Positions 1 through 12,024 of a stretch of DNA of 64,000 bases are shown here, in pieces. A program made the position numbers and the translations under genes. Source of the stretch: Agapanthus africanus (lineage: Eukaryota; Streptophyta; Magnoliopsida; Asparagales; Amaryllidaceae). Positions within the stretch are counted from its first letter, which is position 1. Every line of letters begins with the position of its first letter. The stretch lies in NCBI GenBank assembly GCA_030015575.1, contig JASDDO010000001.1:517633772-517697771 (forward strand), written 5' to 3'. The notes under the pieces are model-generated. The model saw only the letters and a list, made by a program, of their open reading frames with translations, did not search any database and was not told where the DNA came from.

Positions 1-535
1 GTGATCTTCTATCATATCTCTAAGTACAACTCGTACTGCAATAGCTCAAAGCATCTAGGGTGATATCTCATCCTTCGCGGCAACAACTGGCTCATTCGTC
101 CGCATGCTGAACAGTGCCTCAATCATCAAATAATCTGTGCATGTACGGTCATCATGTTTTGGCTGGCCTCTAACAGTGGCCCCATCCTCTGGTGCTGATC
201 TGCACGTCCCAGAAATCTCGTAAAAGCGATCCATCAAACACTCATGGCGCAAAAACGCAAATAAACGACACGTCTATGCAATCGTATGTCCCTGAAATCA
301 CGCCCTGGTCAGTCCTCGTCCGTGACGAGCTCGTGCTGACGATAACTCTAGCCGTAGCTCTCTGTGCCCGTACAACCGTGGTAACAAAACTATAAATGGT
401 ACTGATGAGGCTAGATCATAGTAATGAATATAATACTGTGCAAGGAAATGTACATCCTAAAACTTCTTAAGTGGAGTATCGTATCGTAAGTATGCCGCGG
501 AACATACATACGGTACGTCACTCTGCTTGAGTCAC
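1..535 (-). mobile_element. Element A, gag-side leader (left part, cut by window edge)
   Basis: On the minus strand this stretch matches the leader and first gag codons of element F around 59130-59400. Shared stretches include the block ending in CCGCGGCATACTTACGATAC and the early gag text rich in ACGAGCTCGTC. The last five bases (GTCAC, 531-535) recur at 33188-33192, where the match to F resumes exactly, so element B split A here. A is an old, broken Ty3/gypsy element of the long-LTR family whose LTR lies at 33258-37549. The rest of A lies off the left edge. Confidence 0.8.
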
Positions 536-1969
536 TGATTGTGAGAGGATTTGCGTGCTTACGCTTTTATTTATCAAAGAATTTACCGCAATCAAGAACG
601 GTGTCGCTTGGTAGCTAGCCGGTTGAATACGGGTCGGTCCACAGGGATTTTGTGTATTTTCTAGTTGTTTTAACGAGTTAATTCCAATGGTGGTAGGTTT
701 GATTTTCAATAAAAACTGAAATGAGTTTGATTAGGATTAAAACCTTGCTAGGGTTAGATTTAGGTTAAGTTTGGAAAGTCAATATGTCTCACCGCTTTCT
801 ATACCCTAATTAAGAACTATTTTGGTGTTAAGGTAATAATTAACAAAGGGGATTAGCACGATCGGGAAGAAACTAGGTTTCTTCCTCTAGGTCCTTGTCC
901 GTCCTTTCTTAACTCTTACCTTAACCTCCATGGAAAATATACACAGTCGGTTTTCAACTATGGTATCACCGCTATCTCGTGGGATAGGATGCCGTAGTGA
1001 GCGGTGTGTGTATGTATGCATAGAGTCCTATGTAAAATGTATAACGGGCAAGAAAGGGATGAGAGATTTTCATCTCTCAAACCTTCCCCAAACCTAACCC
1101 TAACAAGTGAGGAACTACTCACTCATTAGGGAATTGATAAAAGAGTTCATTTTTATTTGTTTTTAATTTAAAAACTACGGCAGATAAGAAATTTATAACT
1201 ATGGAAAATAAAGAATTTATAATTAGGGCAGAAAAGAAATTAAACTAAGGCAAGATAAAGAAAAACTTACTTTTTTATTCGATGCACTCTTCAAACATTT
1301 ACAGGGACTGAAAATTCTAAATTAGATAAATAAAAAGAGGCATAAAAAGAGGCATACTCCAAAAAGAGCTGTAGGGTTCCTATTTATAGAGTATAGAAAC
1401 CCTAGGGTTTACATCTGATCCCTATCTATATTTACAAAACTACCCTGAGAAACCTGGTCAACGCACCGCCACCCACCGACATTTTGCTCTGACACGTGCA
1501 CAGTACGGCCGCGGAACCGCGGCCATAAGCCATGTTTGGCCGCGGATCCGCGGCCGTATGGTGGGGTCTCTGTCTCAAATCTTCAGGTATCTTTCATGTT
1601 GCATTTTACTTCTGGTTTCTTCACTTGGTTCTTCAGAATGTCTTCTAGTTTCTTCCAGATTTCCACAGTGCAGAATATTGTGGACTTTTACCGTTCGCTT
1701 CGTGTTGAAGTCTTGAATCTTACGCTGCCTTTGTACTTTATGAAATTGTTCATTGATCTTCGTTTGCTCTTCAAACTGTAGGCATGATAAAGATTCTTCT
1801 ATTTGTTGGTCGTAGTCTCACTTTTGTAGCGTCTTTTCATTATTTTCACTGTTTTGTTCCGAAAACCTGTAACCTGCAACTATTCAACAGACATGGATCA
1901 AAAGCACCTATTTATTTGCAAAATGAATAAGAATGGGGAATATAATAATGCAAAATTATGATATGAACA
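536..1969 (-). repeat. Element B, 3' LTR
   Basis: This 1434 bp copy is repeated at 31766-33187 with TG...CA ends. A TATAAATA box on the minus strand (1381-1388) marks the likely promoter. About 120-180 bp upstream of it lies a pair of GC-rich palindromes (1504-1558) centred on CCGCGG. Confidence 0.93.
1504..1558. repeat. Paired CCGCGG palindromes in B LTR
   Basis: Two 18-base inverted repeats, GGCCGCGGAACCGCGGCC (1507-1524) and GGCCGCGGATCCGCGGCC (1538-1555), are joined by a 13-base spacer. Each can fold alone. The two halves can also pair with each other as one arm of about 21 bp. The same 55 bases stand at 32722-32776 in the other LTR. Confidence 0.9.
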
Positions 1970-2077
1970 AATACCCCAAAACTTATCTTTTGCTCGTCCT
2001 CGAGCAAAACTAGTTTATTCTCGAAAAAACCTAACCTCGCTTTCGCAGGGAAACGCGATTGCACTGAGCTCATGCAA
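1970..2077 (-). other. Element B, polypurine tract and 3' end of internal region
   Basis: Read on the minus strand this ends in a purine-rich AAGTTTTGGGGTATTT next to the LTR, preceded by a GAGGACGAGCAAAAGATAAG-like block. The same layout precedes the 3' LTR of H at 47237, and it is usual for Athila/Tat relatives. The sequence breaks off at TGCAA (2073-2077), where solo LTR C entered. Confidence 0.85.
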
Positions 2078-3737
2078 TGTCATGCCCCGCTTCCAAGAGT
2101 ACGCTAAGATGGGCACGTGACATAGCCAACCATGCTACCTGTGGATAGGAAAAATCCTTCCACAGTCACATTACGGCTGTAGAGATATCAAGAACAGGAA
2201 AGTAAACTAACTATCTAGTACATGTCCATAGGCCAGAGTAAAAGAGTCAAGAAATAACAATATGCGGAAACCAAAAGATACAATAAATGAACCGCCTGGA
2301 AGTAAAACTACATACCGATAGGAACTTCACCGCTCGTCTAACAGCGGCAATACTCCTGATCAGTCAGCAACGAGGTAGAAGAATCTGGGCCATGCAAAAC
2401 CCAGACGTCAGCGCGTCATGTCATCAAGCAATAGAATATAACCAGGGTAACAGGCAATGCAGATATAATCATGAATGAAAAGCAGATGTAACAGTAATGT
2501 AAATCAGGGCAGTGAAGGGTAGTGTGCAGTGAGTAAACTAAACTGTTCTATTGGGTTATCTACTCTCAAGTCTTTGAAATCAATTTGATGAATCATCGAT
2601 GTAACTCAATAGTATCCCGTGTATGCCCGGGACCACGGTCTAAAGACTCTCGGGCTGAAACCGAGACGTGCCGCTAGGCAGTAAAAGGTAGCAGGTACAG
2701 ACGAGTGATGTCAGTATCATCACTCCGGAGCTAGCCTAGCCCGTAAGACTGATCAGAACAGGTATCGAACTGTTGAGTTACAAGTCAGGTTCCACCATTG
2801 ATTTCCCCATACCCCCAAGTTATAAGTGTTCAAGTCAGGTATTCAGTAACAAGAACTAATGCCAACACAGGATCAGGTAAGAGCAGGTTTGTCTGGATAG
2901 ACAACAGGAACGGTCCGTGAGGACTACATGTTAGGTTTGTTGGCATTAGACACGAGATCAAGTAACGGGTCAAGCCATGGTACATCAGGTCAAGTCAAAT
3001 AGTGTACGGTACCATGTCGGGCCAATCAATATGTGTGTAGCGAGTTAGGTCAAGGTGTAAAAGATATCATGTGTGTGCTCATAAACAGCTAGCATAATCA
3101 GGGTTATAAATAATCGAGTATGGATACCATCAGAACAATAAACTGGCATAAGTAATATGACATGCAAATAGGTACAGGTTAAATTATTAGACGTATAGTT
3201 ATCAGTTTGGCTTAAGCAATACTTTTAACGTTTCAGGGATGCAGTATAACACATGTGAATGATGAAATCATATTAATATGTATTAAAACCATCTAGAGAT
3301 GCAATTGAATGTGAATAAAGCTAAAGGTATGCGATCGGTCGTCCGATAGGGCAAAACTATACAAAAAGGTAATATAACTAATAAACAATTGTAAGTATGT
3401 GATTTAACATTTATATGTGATTATGTATGCTTGGTAAACTAATTGCAATGGTTACCTTTCAATTTCTAGATTTAAAATAATATAAATAGATGCAACGGAA
3501 CATCGAGATGTCATAAAACGATGCATGGATGCTAAATTCAAACTACAGGTATGTCATATATATAGAATAGGTATAGAACTGATTCAAATAGCATGTAGCA
3601 AGATTAACTTGCCTTGATCGGATCACGATACGGTAAACGGAACGTTACGCGTCGGCGGAAAAGTCGCGACGCGTGCACGGTGCACGGAATGAGTCCAGAC
3701 CATGCACGATGGAAACACACAGGTCAGGTATCCACGC

Positions 3738-4505
3738 TTAGCGCTCCACAGTCAGCATCGTAGCATCACCGGTATTAGCATCCAAGACCAGACCACTCTC
3801 TGCAGCTTCCACTTTGAACTGCTCTATACGATTTTGGATCTGAGCGCATACGGCTTCGATCTCTATATTCTTCTCACATAGCTCTCTCCATCTAGTAGCC
3901 AATGGATTGAGTTGCACACCAGTATTTTGCTGGTGAACTTTCCTTTCCCGGTTCACAGATTCTATCCTTTCATTGTATTCTGCAGCTGTAGCTTGCCTCC
4001 TTGACAGCAGCAATTCCATTTGTTTGTTATGGAGTTTCCAGACATCAGCACCATGTTTGAGCATTAGTTCAAGATTCTCAATTCTTATAATTTGATGTTG
4101 TAGTAGGCTTTGAGCATTCTTAAGGGCCAGCCTCCAAGCATTAACATCATTACGTTTATTTAAGGGAGGAGGTTCTAATCCATATCGTGACATCTCCAGT
4201 GTTGCAGGAGGTTTGCCAGCTCTAATACGTTCATATTCTCTTGCAAGAATAGGGTGATTCTCGAAGTCTGATTTGGGGAGAGGAGGGAGATCTTTGAGGA
4301 AATCGGCGGGCTTCATGATGCTCCTCCTCATCTCGTCTTCGACTAGGCGATCGACCTCCGCCTTCACCTTAGGATCGCCGTAGTAGTCGTCGATGTACGG
4401 CAGCGCGTCGATGATCTCGCCGTCGTTGCAGCCCACCGACCAACCCTCGCGGGTTGGGTCCGGCGGCGCCTCCAGCATCAGCACCGCTCCTCCTCTTCCC
4501 GCCAT
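3738..4505 (-). CDS. MOS4: Pre-mRNA-splicing factor SPF27 / MOS4 homologue, intronless copy inside LTR C
   Basis: The protein is 255 residues, close to the roughly 250 of plant MOS4 and animal BCAS2/SPF27. These are small coiled-coil subunits of the nuclear Prp19/CDC5 spliceosome-activating complex, and in Arabidopsis MOS4 is also needed for innate immunity. Visible family marks are [13 protein letters not shown] (33-45), [12 protein letters not shown] (66-77), YERIRAGKP (91-99), NKRND (116-120), a helical coiled-coil-like stretch from about 122 to 235, and NRERK (185-189). The start at 4505 is chosen because MAGRGG...LEAPPDP opens the family's N-terminus. An in-frame Met at 4655 would add 50 proline-rich residues that look like translated leader. 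The frame is uninterrupted. The first 200 coding bases are GC-rich and the remainder is AT-richer. It lies in the same orientation as LTR C. No poly-A tract or private target duplication is seen around it. It could be a functional retrogene or a captured, unexpressed copy. Confidence 0.88.
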   Translation of the reverse strand: MAGRGGAVLMLEAPPDPTREGWSVGCNDGEIIDALPYIDDYYGDPKVKAEVDRLVEDEMRRSIMKPADFLKDLPPLPKSDFENHPILAREYERIRAGKPPATLEMSRYGLEPPPLNKRNDVNAWRLALKNAQSLLQHQIIRIENLELMLKHGADVWKLHNKQMELLLSRRQATAAEYNERIESVNRERKVHQQNTGVQLNPLATRWRELCEKNIEIEAVCAQIQNRIEQFKVEAAESGLVLDANTGDATMLTVER

Positions 4506-4700
4506 TGAAACAAGCACACAGCCGAGAGATTCCGACAACTCAAAAGGAGCGCTTTTCAGAAGGGTGGTGTCGATTCGTAGATGAGGAGGTGGCGACGGAA
4601 GGATCGATGGCGGTGATGGGTTCCGCGGTTCGAGCGAAGGCGGGAAACAAAACAATAGAGAGAAGAAGGAATGTGAGGAGAGAGAGAGAGACGTGCAGTA
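4506..4700 (-). other. CT-rich leader upstream of the MOS4 copy
   Basis: On the minus strand this is pyrimidine-rich, with a (CT)n run at about 4677-4692, typical of a plant 5' untranslated region. It may have been captured together with the MOS4 coding sequence. The A/T-rich LTR sequence resumes above about 4710. Confidence 0.5.
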
Positions 4701-4829
4701 TGAGGTTTTCTAAAAGAAAAAAAAATAAAATAAAATAATACCTGTAATATCTTACGAGAGAGAGGGAGAGAGTTAGGATAGATTAGTTTTTTAAAAATAT
4801 ATTTTTAGTTATTAAAAATATAAATAGGA

Positions 4830-4837
4830 TATTTATA
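4830..4837 (-). promoter_or_regulatory. TATA-like box upstream of the MOS4 copy
   Basis: The minus strand reads TATAAATA about 325 bp upstream of the MOS4 start and about 580 bp into LTR C, a plausible place for the LTR promoter. If active it would put the MOS4 frame in the first part of the LTR transcript. This is motif evidence only. Confidence 0.4.
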
Positions 4838-5421
4838 AGTTATAGTAACTGCTATAATATTTTAGAATATAATATTAGTCCGTTTTGAGATTTTGGCAAA
4901 TACAAATTTACTCTAAAATATACCCGGGTCGGGTCTAAAAATTCAGATTTAAAATATGAAAAATATATGCGACTTCCGAATTTCAAAACGAGTGCTCAGA
5001 TAACGAAAAAGCATACCCCCAAGAACGGATGCACGTACGTGCGCGTAGCCATCCAAACACGTCTGTTTCACTGAACAGGACGAGAACAAGATGCGCGGAT
5101 GCTACCACGGTGTTAGGGGTATCAAGCAGGCCATGTTATGCAATTTTAAAATATTTTACATGACCTAAAATGTTACATGATAAAATATGCGATGCTAGAT
5201 GAAATGCCAAAATGTAGTTTACACTAAATGCACGTGTCTATGCAACAAGCCAAGGTAATCTATAAATATGAATCAACCAGTACAAGCAAGCGGGTCGGGT
5301 CGAATGCAATATAAAATGTAAACTACCATTCGCACCCAAACACGATAAATCAAGAAAATACCATGGATAAGTAAATACGAAAACTGGAATTGGTATAAAT
5401 GAACTCGGGTGTTACATGCAA

Positions 5422-6873
5422 CAAGCCGTTAAATCTCTAGGTGTCCCTAGTAGGAGGAGTGTTGTCTCTTGAGGATTTTCAGCAGATACTACCCACAAAA
5501 TCTTATCAATTTTGCCTATTGACTTTTATTCTTTAATTCGGTGTTCTAGCAAGAAATTCTATTATCTTCAACTCAGAAATTATCAACCCATATTTTTCAC
5601 GCTTCCTTATCATTTAACATAAGATTGTATATGTTTTGTAAATTTACTTAGTTTTTAGCATATTTTGAATTTTCCTTCTAAGGTTCCATCTCAACTTAGG
5701 AATTTTTATTATCTCTACTAAAAATATAAATCCTATTTTTCATTCCTATCTCTCATCCAAACCCCAATCATATACCTCTACGTGTGTGTATGTATCACCC
5801 CTACACTTGGAAATTCAATTCAAGCTCTCATACTCTTGTCCATCGTCCAAAGTACTTTTAGTTGGTGAATTTTTAGATGAAATTGCTCACACATCTTTCA
5901 TGCGACCGTTAATACTTCTTTAGATACTAACGACCGATTACAAAATGTGTTTGCGCATTAAGGCGTAATTCCTCGTCTTGTAATACCTAAGGCTTTAGCA
6001 GTGACTCCCAAATCAGTTGGTCTAAGGCACTAGGTGATAAAGCACTCTCGCTATATTTTTTTTATTTTACGCAGCCTTAAGTAATTACAAAACCAGTGTT
6101 CATTTTTTTTATATATATCTCTTTATTCACACTTATAATTTTATTTTCCTTCATACTAAGGATTTTAGACAAGTGCATTTCAAGGTATCCTCTACTATTC
6201 CAAGTTTCAAGGTTCGTGTTCGTGCAAGTTGTAGGGTATATATTTTCATAATTTAGATTTAAGCTTAGGGATTATTTTTCAGACTTACACTTTAATAAAA
6301 ATTTCAATACTCTTCCTTTATTTTAACTTAGCCCAAGAAGTGAACTCAAAATTTGCCTATTTCTAAGTAAACCACAAGGACATATATTTTCTACCGTTAA
6401 ATTTTAAGAAAGGTTATTTTTAGGGTTTTTAATTTACTAAGTTTAGGATCTAGTTTTTCCTAACTAGTTAACCGTCTTGTTAAACTTAAGTCAATTATGG
6501 TCAAAATTGAATTTTTATAATTTTTAAAATTTTCATTTTTTTTGGGTTTTAAAAATAAGTATACAAATGCAAAATTATACATATGAATGCGAAGGAAGAA
6601 AGCTTACCGAGCGCACCCCCAAACTTAAACTTGACAGTGTCCTCACTGTCAGGCTACACCAAGAGGGTCAAAATTGTCGGCACTCCCCTGTTTATTTTAT
6701 TATTAGCAGAAAAACAAAATATATACACAAAAAGATTCCCTCCAAACTTATTTTTGACTCACCACTTTGATTTAAAAAAAAAATTTCAAGAACCAAATTA
6801 TAACCCCCTCCCCAAACATAAATTAAACAATTCTAAGCTTTTTAAAGAGGGAGGTGAAAGTTATCGGTCAATG
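5422..6873 (-). other. Element B, 3' untranslated region
   Basis: This AT-rich non-coding stretch aligns with 47345-48712 of element H over nearly its whole length, including blocks such as AGGTGTCCCTAGTAGGAGGA. I see no reverse transcriptase, RNase H or integrase coding sequence here, where pol would be expected in an autonomous Athila element. Confidence 0.8.
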
Positions 6874-9206
6874 CTATGCTCTGCAAAGACCAAAAGTCAA
6901 CACCAACCATTCGAAGAATTTGTTAATGTAACATATAGGTCGGTGGAAGAACATGTTATATAGAGCCAAAAATAAGTGAGGAAGAGATAAGTGATGGTAT
7001 GGAAAGAGTTTGCGTGAACGTGAATGTGAGGAGATAAGAGGTGATGATAAATAAAAACGAGAATGTGAATGATCATAAATGAGTGGAATATTGGTATTCT
7101 CGTATCTTATTAGAAGAAAAGATGGTGGTTCAACTTCTATAGGTGGAGGTTGATTAACCACAAAATCCTCGAGGTATCTCTGTGGATCCTTTACTGATAT
7201 GGCATCAACCATCATATGTATATGATGTTAAACTATGAGGGGACTAATCCCCTTGATGTCCGCCATAGTGCAGCCAAAAGCTTGCCGATTGTTTTGTAAG
7301 ACCATTAAAAGGGCTTTCTCTTGCTCGAGGGCTAGAGAAGCCGATATGATAACAGGAAGGATCTCATTCTCACCTAAGTAAGCGTATTTAAGGTGAGACG
7401 GCAATAGCGTGAGTTCGAGTTTTGGAGGCGAAACAATTGAAGGTAAAATTAGTGAAACTGTCTCGAACTCGAAGGATTCCAACAATGGTACGAAGGGAGT
7501 GTAAGCAACCGAGTTGAATGGTTCAACTAACTCATCCAAAAATTCAAAATACTCAAACTCGGGTGGTGAGTCTTCAAAATCGTCCGAAAAAGTGAAACAC
7601 TCGTAATCGTTATCGGTTGTGAAAACTGTGTCAGATTCAAAGAGGAACGCACTAGTGGCATCAAAACTGCTGTGATCGAACAGAAATTTTTAGAGCTCAC
7701 AGTCCTCCTGCATGATCTCTTGGATCGAGCAAATATCAAGTATATTAGCATTAGGCTCGGAGGGCAGACTTCCTATCTTGTAAATGTTGAACTCACTTGA
7801 CATCTTCCCGAAGGATAGAGTCATAGAGCCGTTACGACAGTTGATTACAGCATTGGAAGTGGCCAAAAATGGTCGACCGAGGATCACCGGAATTTGGTTC
7901 CGTGGGTTAGCCACAGGCTGTGTGTCCATAACAATGAAATCAACAAGCAGTTGTGGAGGATGCCTTTGAAAGTTGTTGTTGCCTTGGAATTGTTGTTGAT
8001 TTTGATTCCAAGCAAAATTTGGATGGCTCCTCCAACCAGGATTGTAAGTCGAAGAGTATGGATCATTTCTTTGTCTTTGCTGAAAGGCAGCATTGACTTG
8101 ATCTTGTCCTTGAACAGGTGGGTTGTAAGGACACTCTTCAGTAAGATGGGACGGATCCGAACAACAAGCGCAAACTGTGAGTGGGGGTAAAGCAGGGGCA
8201 GGAGAAGGCGATGAGAATTTACTCTCAATTGCTTCTAGCTTTTTCGTAAGTGCAGCCATTTCGGCCTTCATTGCAATCGACATATCAAGTTGATGTATGC
8301 CTGCCCTAGACTGACCTGATGAAGTAGATAAGGTGGTCTTAGTGCTTTCCCACTGAAGTGTTTGTTCAGCAAGATCGTCGAGAAACTGCCAAGCTTCCTC
8401 GCTAGATTTTGTAAGAAAGTGACCTTGACAAATGGTTTCCAACAACTGCTTAGTTGTTGGGTTCAGTCCTTCGTATAAAGTTTGGCAAAGTTGCCAATTC
8501 TCGATACCGTGGTGAGGGAACTGAACAAGTAGGTCCTTAAATCTTTCAAAACACTTCCAAAAAGGTTCGGAAGGAAGCTGGGAAAATTGAATAATTCGTT
8601 GCGAATTCTCGCGGTCTTGTGGTATAGGTAAAACTTTTTTAGAAAAGCCTTAACAAACTCTTCCCAATTTTTTATCGAGTGTGATGCTATGCTGTATAAC
8701 CATTTTTCAGCTAGGTCACATAGAGTGAATGGAATGACACGTAGCCTTATAGCATCATCAAAAAGTTGTGTGGTCTTCATCATTGCGCAAACATTCTGGA
8801 ATTTGTTTATGAAGATATAGGCATCTTCAGATTCTAGCCCGTGAAATTTAGGCAACATGTTGATGAAGTGGGGTTTAATTTCAAAGTTATCCCCATTAGC
8901 CGGTGGAAGTGAAAGACAAGTGGGTAAAGCGGTGCGGATAGGATAGAAAAGATCCTGGAGCGCGATTCGTTGGGGCGCTTTGACAGGAGAGTGTGGTGGG
9001 TTATTCGCACCTAGTGGAGGTGGAATCAATCCCGCAGGTAAGGGGTCGTTAGGATTGAATCCCGACATCTCCTTAGAGGATGAAAAATATGAAGATGAAG
9101 GTAAAGAAGTGGATGGAATTTCGACTTCGGAGTCGAAAGCGTCGTCAGTCGGCACTAACGAGACACGGACTAAACGGGCGCTAGTGTCCTTAGTCCAACT
9201 GGACAT
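6874..9206 (-). mobile_element. Element B, gag-protease remnant
   Basis: Minus-strand translation matches the 1146-residue gag-protease of element H. Recognisable parts are the start (MSSWTKDTSARLVRVSL), the gag core with HFINMLPKFHGLESEDAYIF, the Cys-rich CACCSDPSHLTEECPY stretch, and protease-side text around VILGRPFLATSNAVINCRNG. The region is broken, with several breaks, and is shorter than in H. It is a fossil. Confidence 0.88.
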
Positions 9207-9787
9207 ACACTAAAGAGGTGTAGTGTAGTCAAAAGGTAAAAATAGAAAGTGGGGGTAAGAAAACGTCAATGGAAGGAAGTGGGTGCAAAGGATTTCTAGC
9301 GACAAAATCGGCAAGTCTTTTTGTAAATTTTTTTGTTTTGTGTTTTTTATAATGAGTTTTTTTTTCCAAAAGATTTTTATAAGAAGCTTAGACACACGTT
9401 CAAGCAATCACAATATGCACAATCAAGCCTAGATCTAGGGTCTCCTAGATCAACTAGACTGCTCCTAACTGTTCCAAAAGGCAAGTTGTGAGATCCTCAA
9501 ATCGCCTTTTTACCGCCAATTGTAGCCAGGTAAGCACAAGTAAAAAAAGGAGGGATCTGCTCACGAATCACCGTGAGACGGGCCATTTAAAATTACCTTT
9601 CCCACTTGTCTAGCCTAGACACCACAAAGTCTGGTTTAGATAAACGACCGATGCCTACAACTATTCCTTTGTCCTAATAAGCACGACAGTCCTTATAGGC
9701 TGAGTCTAATCTTTTTTAATTAACTCGTTGGTTTATGAAAAATGCCTTTTGTGATTTTTGGGGTCCTAGGAAGGGTAATGAAATCCC
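9207..9787 (-). other. Element B, leader (gag-proximal half)
   Basis: This non-coding leader aligns with 52154-52712 of H, for example around GGCCTAGATCTAGGGTC-like text and CAAAGTC. It stops at ATCCC (9783-9787), the target duplication of copia element D, and continues at 31171-31765. Confidence 0.8.
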
Positions 9788-12024
9788 TGTAGGGTTCCTA
9801 GGCACTCTAGAGAGGTCTCCCAAGCCATCAACCATGGCAATTTCAAAAAATATGGTGCCTACAAACCCTAAAGTACGGATCGATAACTAGATGTCTAGGC
9901 GAAAAAGAACTAGTTAACATTTAACTATTGGGAATACGGAAATACAACCTTTGTAGATCCGGTCCTCCACCTCCACGGCTCCGCAACGAGGTCGTCTCCG
10001 CTGTCCAAATCAAATCCGGGCTCTAGGATCGGCTTCGTCGGAGAATGGGCAAGCTAGGTCGTCGATGTCCATGCCGAAGATGATCTACGTCGAGGCATCG
10101 AAAGATCAAGCTCCACCTTCACCAAGTCGTGAAAACTTGTGAAGGAAACACACTCTACTACTTGGAAAGAGGTAGAGGATGAAGAAATAGGAAGTGGGTT
10201 AACTTTAGAATTGGATTTCTCACTCAAAAACATCAATCACCATTGATGAGGTAAGCTTTTCTTCACTTGAAGCAAGGAAGAAGAAGAAGGAAATTGTTAT
10301 GAAAAGAATTAGTTTAATTAGAAAAGAAACTCATTCTTATCATAACATGACCATGGTTAGTTGTAGAGAGTGAACTAGGGTTAGTGGAGTGGTTAGGGTC
10401 AAGCATGAGACAAAATGGTTAACTAAGTCAAAGCTTCATGAAGATTCATGAACAAAACAAAAGAAGCCACCATTTTCTCATTTGTTTTCCTTTTATCCAT
10501 TTATCAAAAAGAATAAATGAATAATTAAGAAAATAAAACCCTAAACATAAACACAACCATGGTTCAAACTTTACACTTAACCAAAGTGGTATGCATCATC
10601 AAACATGATACAAACATGTGCACATAAACATATCGCATATACAATGCGCACACTCGAGCGAGAAAATCCATCTTAAGTAAACCGATACTAGTTGATGCAA
10701 AGCAATATATCAAATATATAAATATGCATTAAATCATTAAATCAACACTTGATTCAATGATCCGGTCATGTCGCACACAACCGACTGGTATCATTAGTAA
10801 CAACTTATCGAATCAACACTTGATCCGATAACCCGGCTATATCGCATATAACCGATCAATGTCACATCATGAGAATCGAATACAGTATCACATACTGATA
10901 TTATTCTCGGTCCCGCACATATCTCATATGCGCTCCTATTTCGTTTCGCTTGAGCCAGGAAACCTCTGTGTAGGACTCTAAAGACTCGTCAATACGCCGG
11001 CAGCAGGTGATGATCATTCAAACACCCACAAGCCGCAAGCGGTCTGCTAAACGTAACGGCCACCCGGGTATTGAGCGATCTGAAGATCGACGAGCAAGCC
11101 CGCTCACACTCCAGTGAATCCGACCAGTAACACTACCGTACAGTCCGGTCTGATCGTCTGATATGTCGCATATCTCGCCTAGGGGTGGTAAACGTCAGAC
11201 CCCAATAGCTCAATAAGTCGTGTCGATATGAGGTCTATAACTGTTCGAGAAACTACTGGTAACACTTACCAGTAAATCTCAGCAACCCTGGCCAGGGATT
11301 TCCTGTTATAGCCAATCGAACACTGCGCAACATCAACCCCCTATACCGGGAGAGACGAATCCCCTCCTATCGCTCATTGCCTCCATGTGACTCGGGACTG
11401 TACCCAAAAACCACCGTTTTGCACGCCCTCTTGGACGTGGTAAGATGGAAATCAAAGCACAGTGGGAACCACACAAGACTCTATGACGATCTCGGGTCAA
11501 CAGACTACTCTGTACCAGTGTCACCAGAGAACTGCCATCTGACGTGAGGTATAATACCATCTGGGAGTTCTCGGCGAGTCCGTCCAGTGTACCCAGTCTC
11601 TACTGAGCACCCGTATATCATCCCTGATGTCAAACACCGATGGATATGGGATCATCCATCGCCCATCTGTATGGGTCGAGAAGGCATACGCTAGTCTACT
11701 CTGGTATATCGATGCCCCGTCTCGATACACCCTCGACTAGGGACTTTGAAGGATGTACTTATGGACTACCATGTCCCCACTAGTATGATCTGCATCATAG
11801 TCCAGGTAGTCAAGTACAGATCCTAAGGGCTTTACCAACATGTAACAGAGAGACAATCAGCATACACGTTAAGGTAAAGGTCAACCAGATAGCATACTAT
11901 CATGTCGAGCAAGAAAGTCCTCCCGAGAACTATTGTGTTTGTACCTTTTTCTTATGTCCCAGCATCCACTACAATATACATCCTATGTATAGTAATGGCC
12001 TCTAGGGCATACATATAACTAACA
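9788..12024 (-). repeat. Element D, 3' LTR
   Basis: This 2237 bp copy is nearly identical to 28957-31170. The two differ mainly by a length change of about two dozen bases near 11914-11945. It ends in GGGCATACATATAACTAACA, directly against the purine tract. Confidence 0.93.

Larger units (their letters stand above)
2078..5416 (-). mobile_element. Element C: solo LTR of a gypsy element, carrying a MOS4 reading frame
   Basis: The insertion is bounded by TGCAA at 2073-2077 and 5417-5421. Removing it restores the B sequence as seen uninterrupted in H near 47340. On the minus strand it begins TGTAACACCCGAG and ends GGAAGCGGGGCATGACA. Its last 150 bases resemble the end of the Tekay-type LTR at 19600-19753. 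No internal region or second LTR is present, so it is a 3339 bp solo LTR. About 0.8-0.9 kb of it is the MOS4/SPF27 sequence and its CT-rich leader. The match to the E LTR resumes just downstream of the MOS4 stop, at text containing GGCAAGT (compare 3605-3620 with 17798-17820). Confidence 0.85.

Noticed and set aside
1377-1412. Telomere-like AAACCCTA motifs
   Set aside because: Only isolated single copies occur here and elsewhere, with no tandem array.
4506-4655. Upstream in-frame Met adding 50 residues to MOS4
   Set aside because: The extension is proline-rich translated leader, and the family N-terminus starts at 4505.
4393-4738. Plus-strand open frames over the MOS4 start
   Set aside because: They are antisense shadows of the GC-rich MOS4 5' end and show no protein features.
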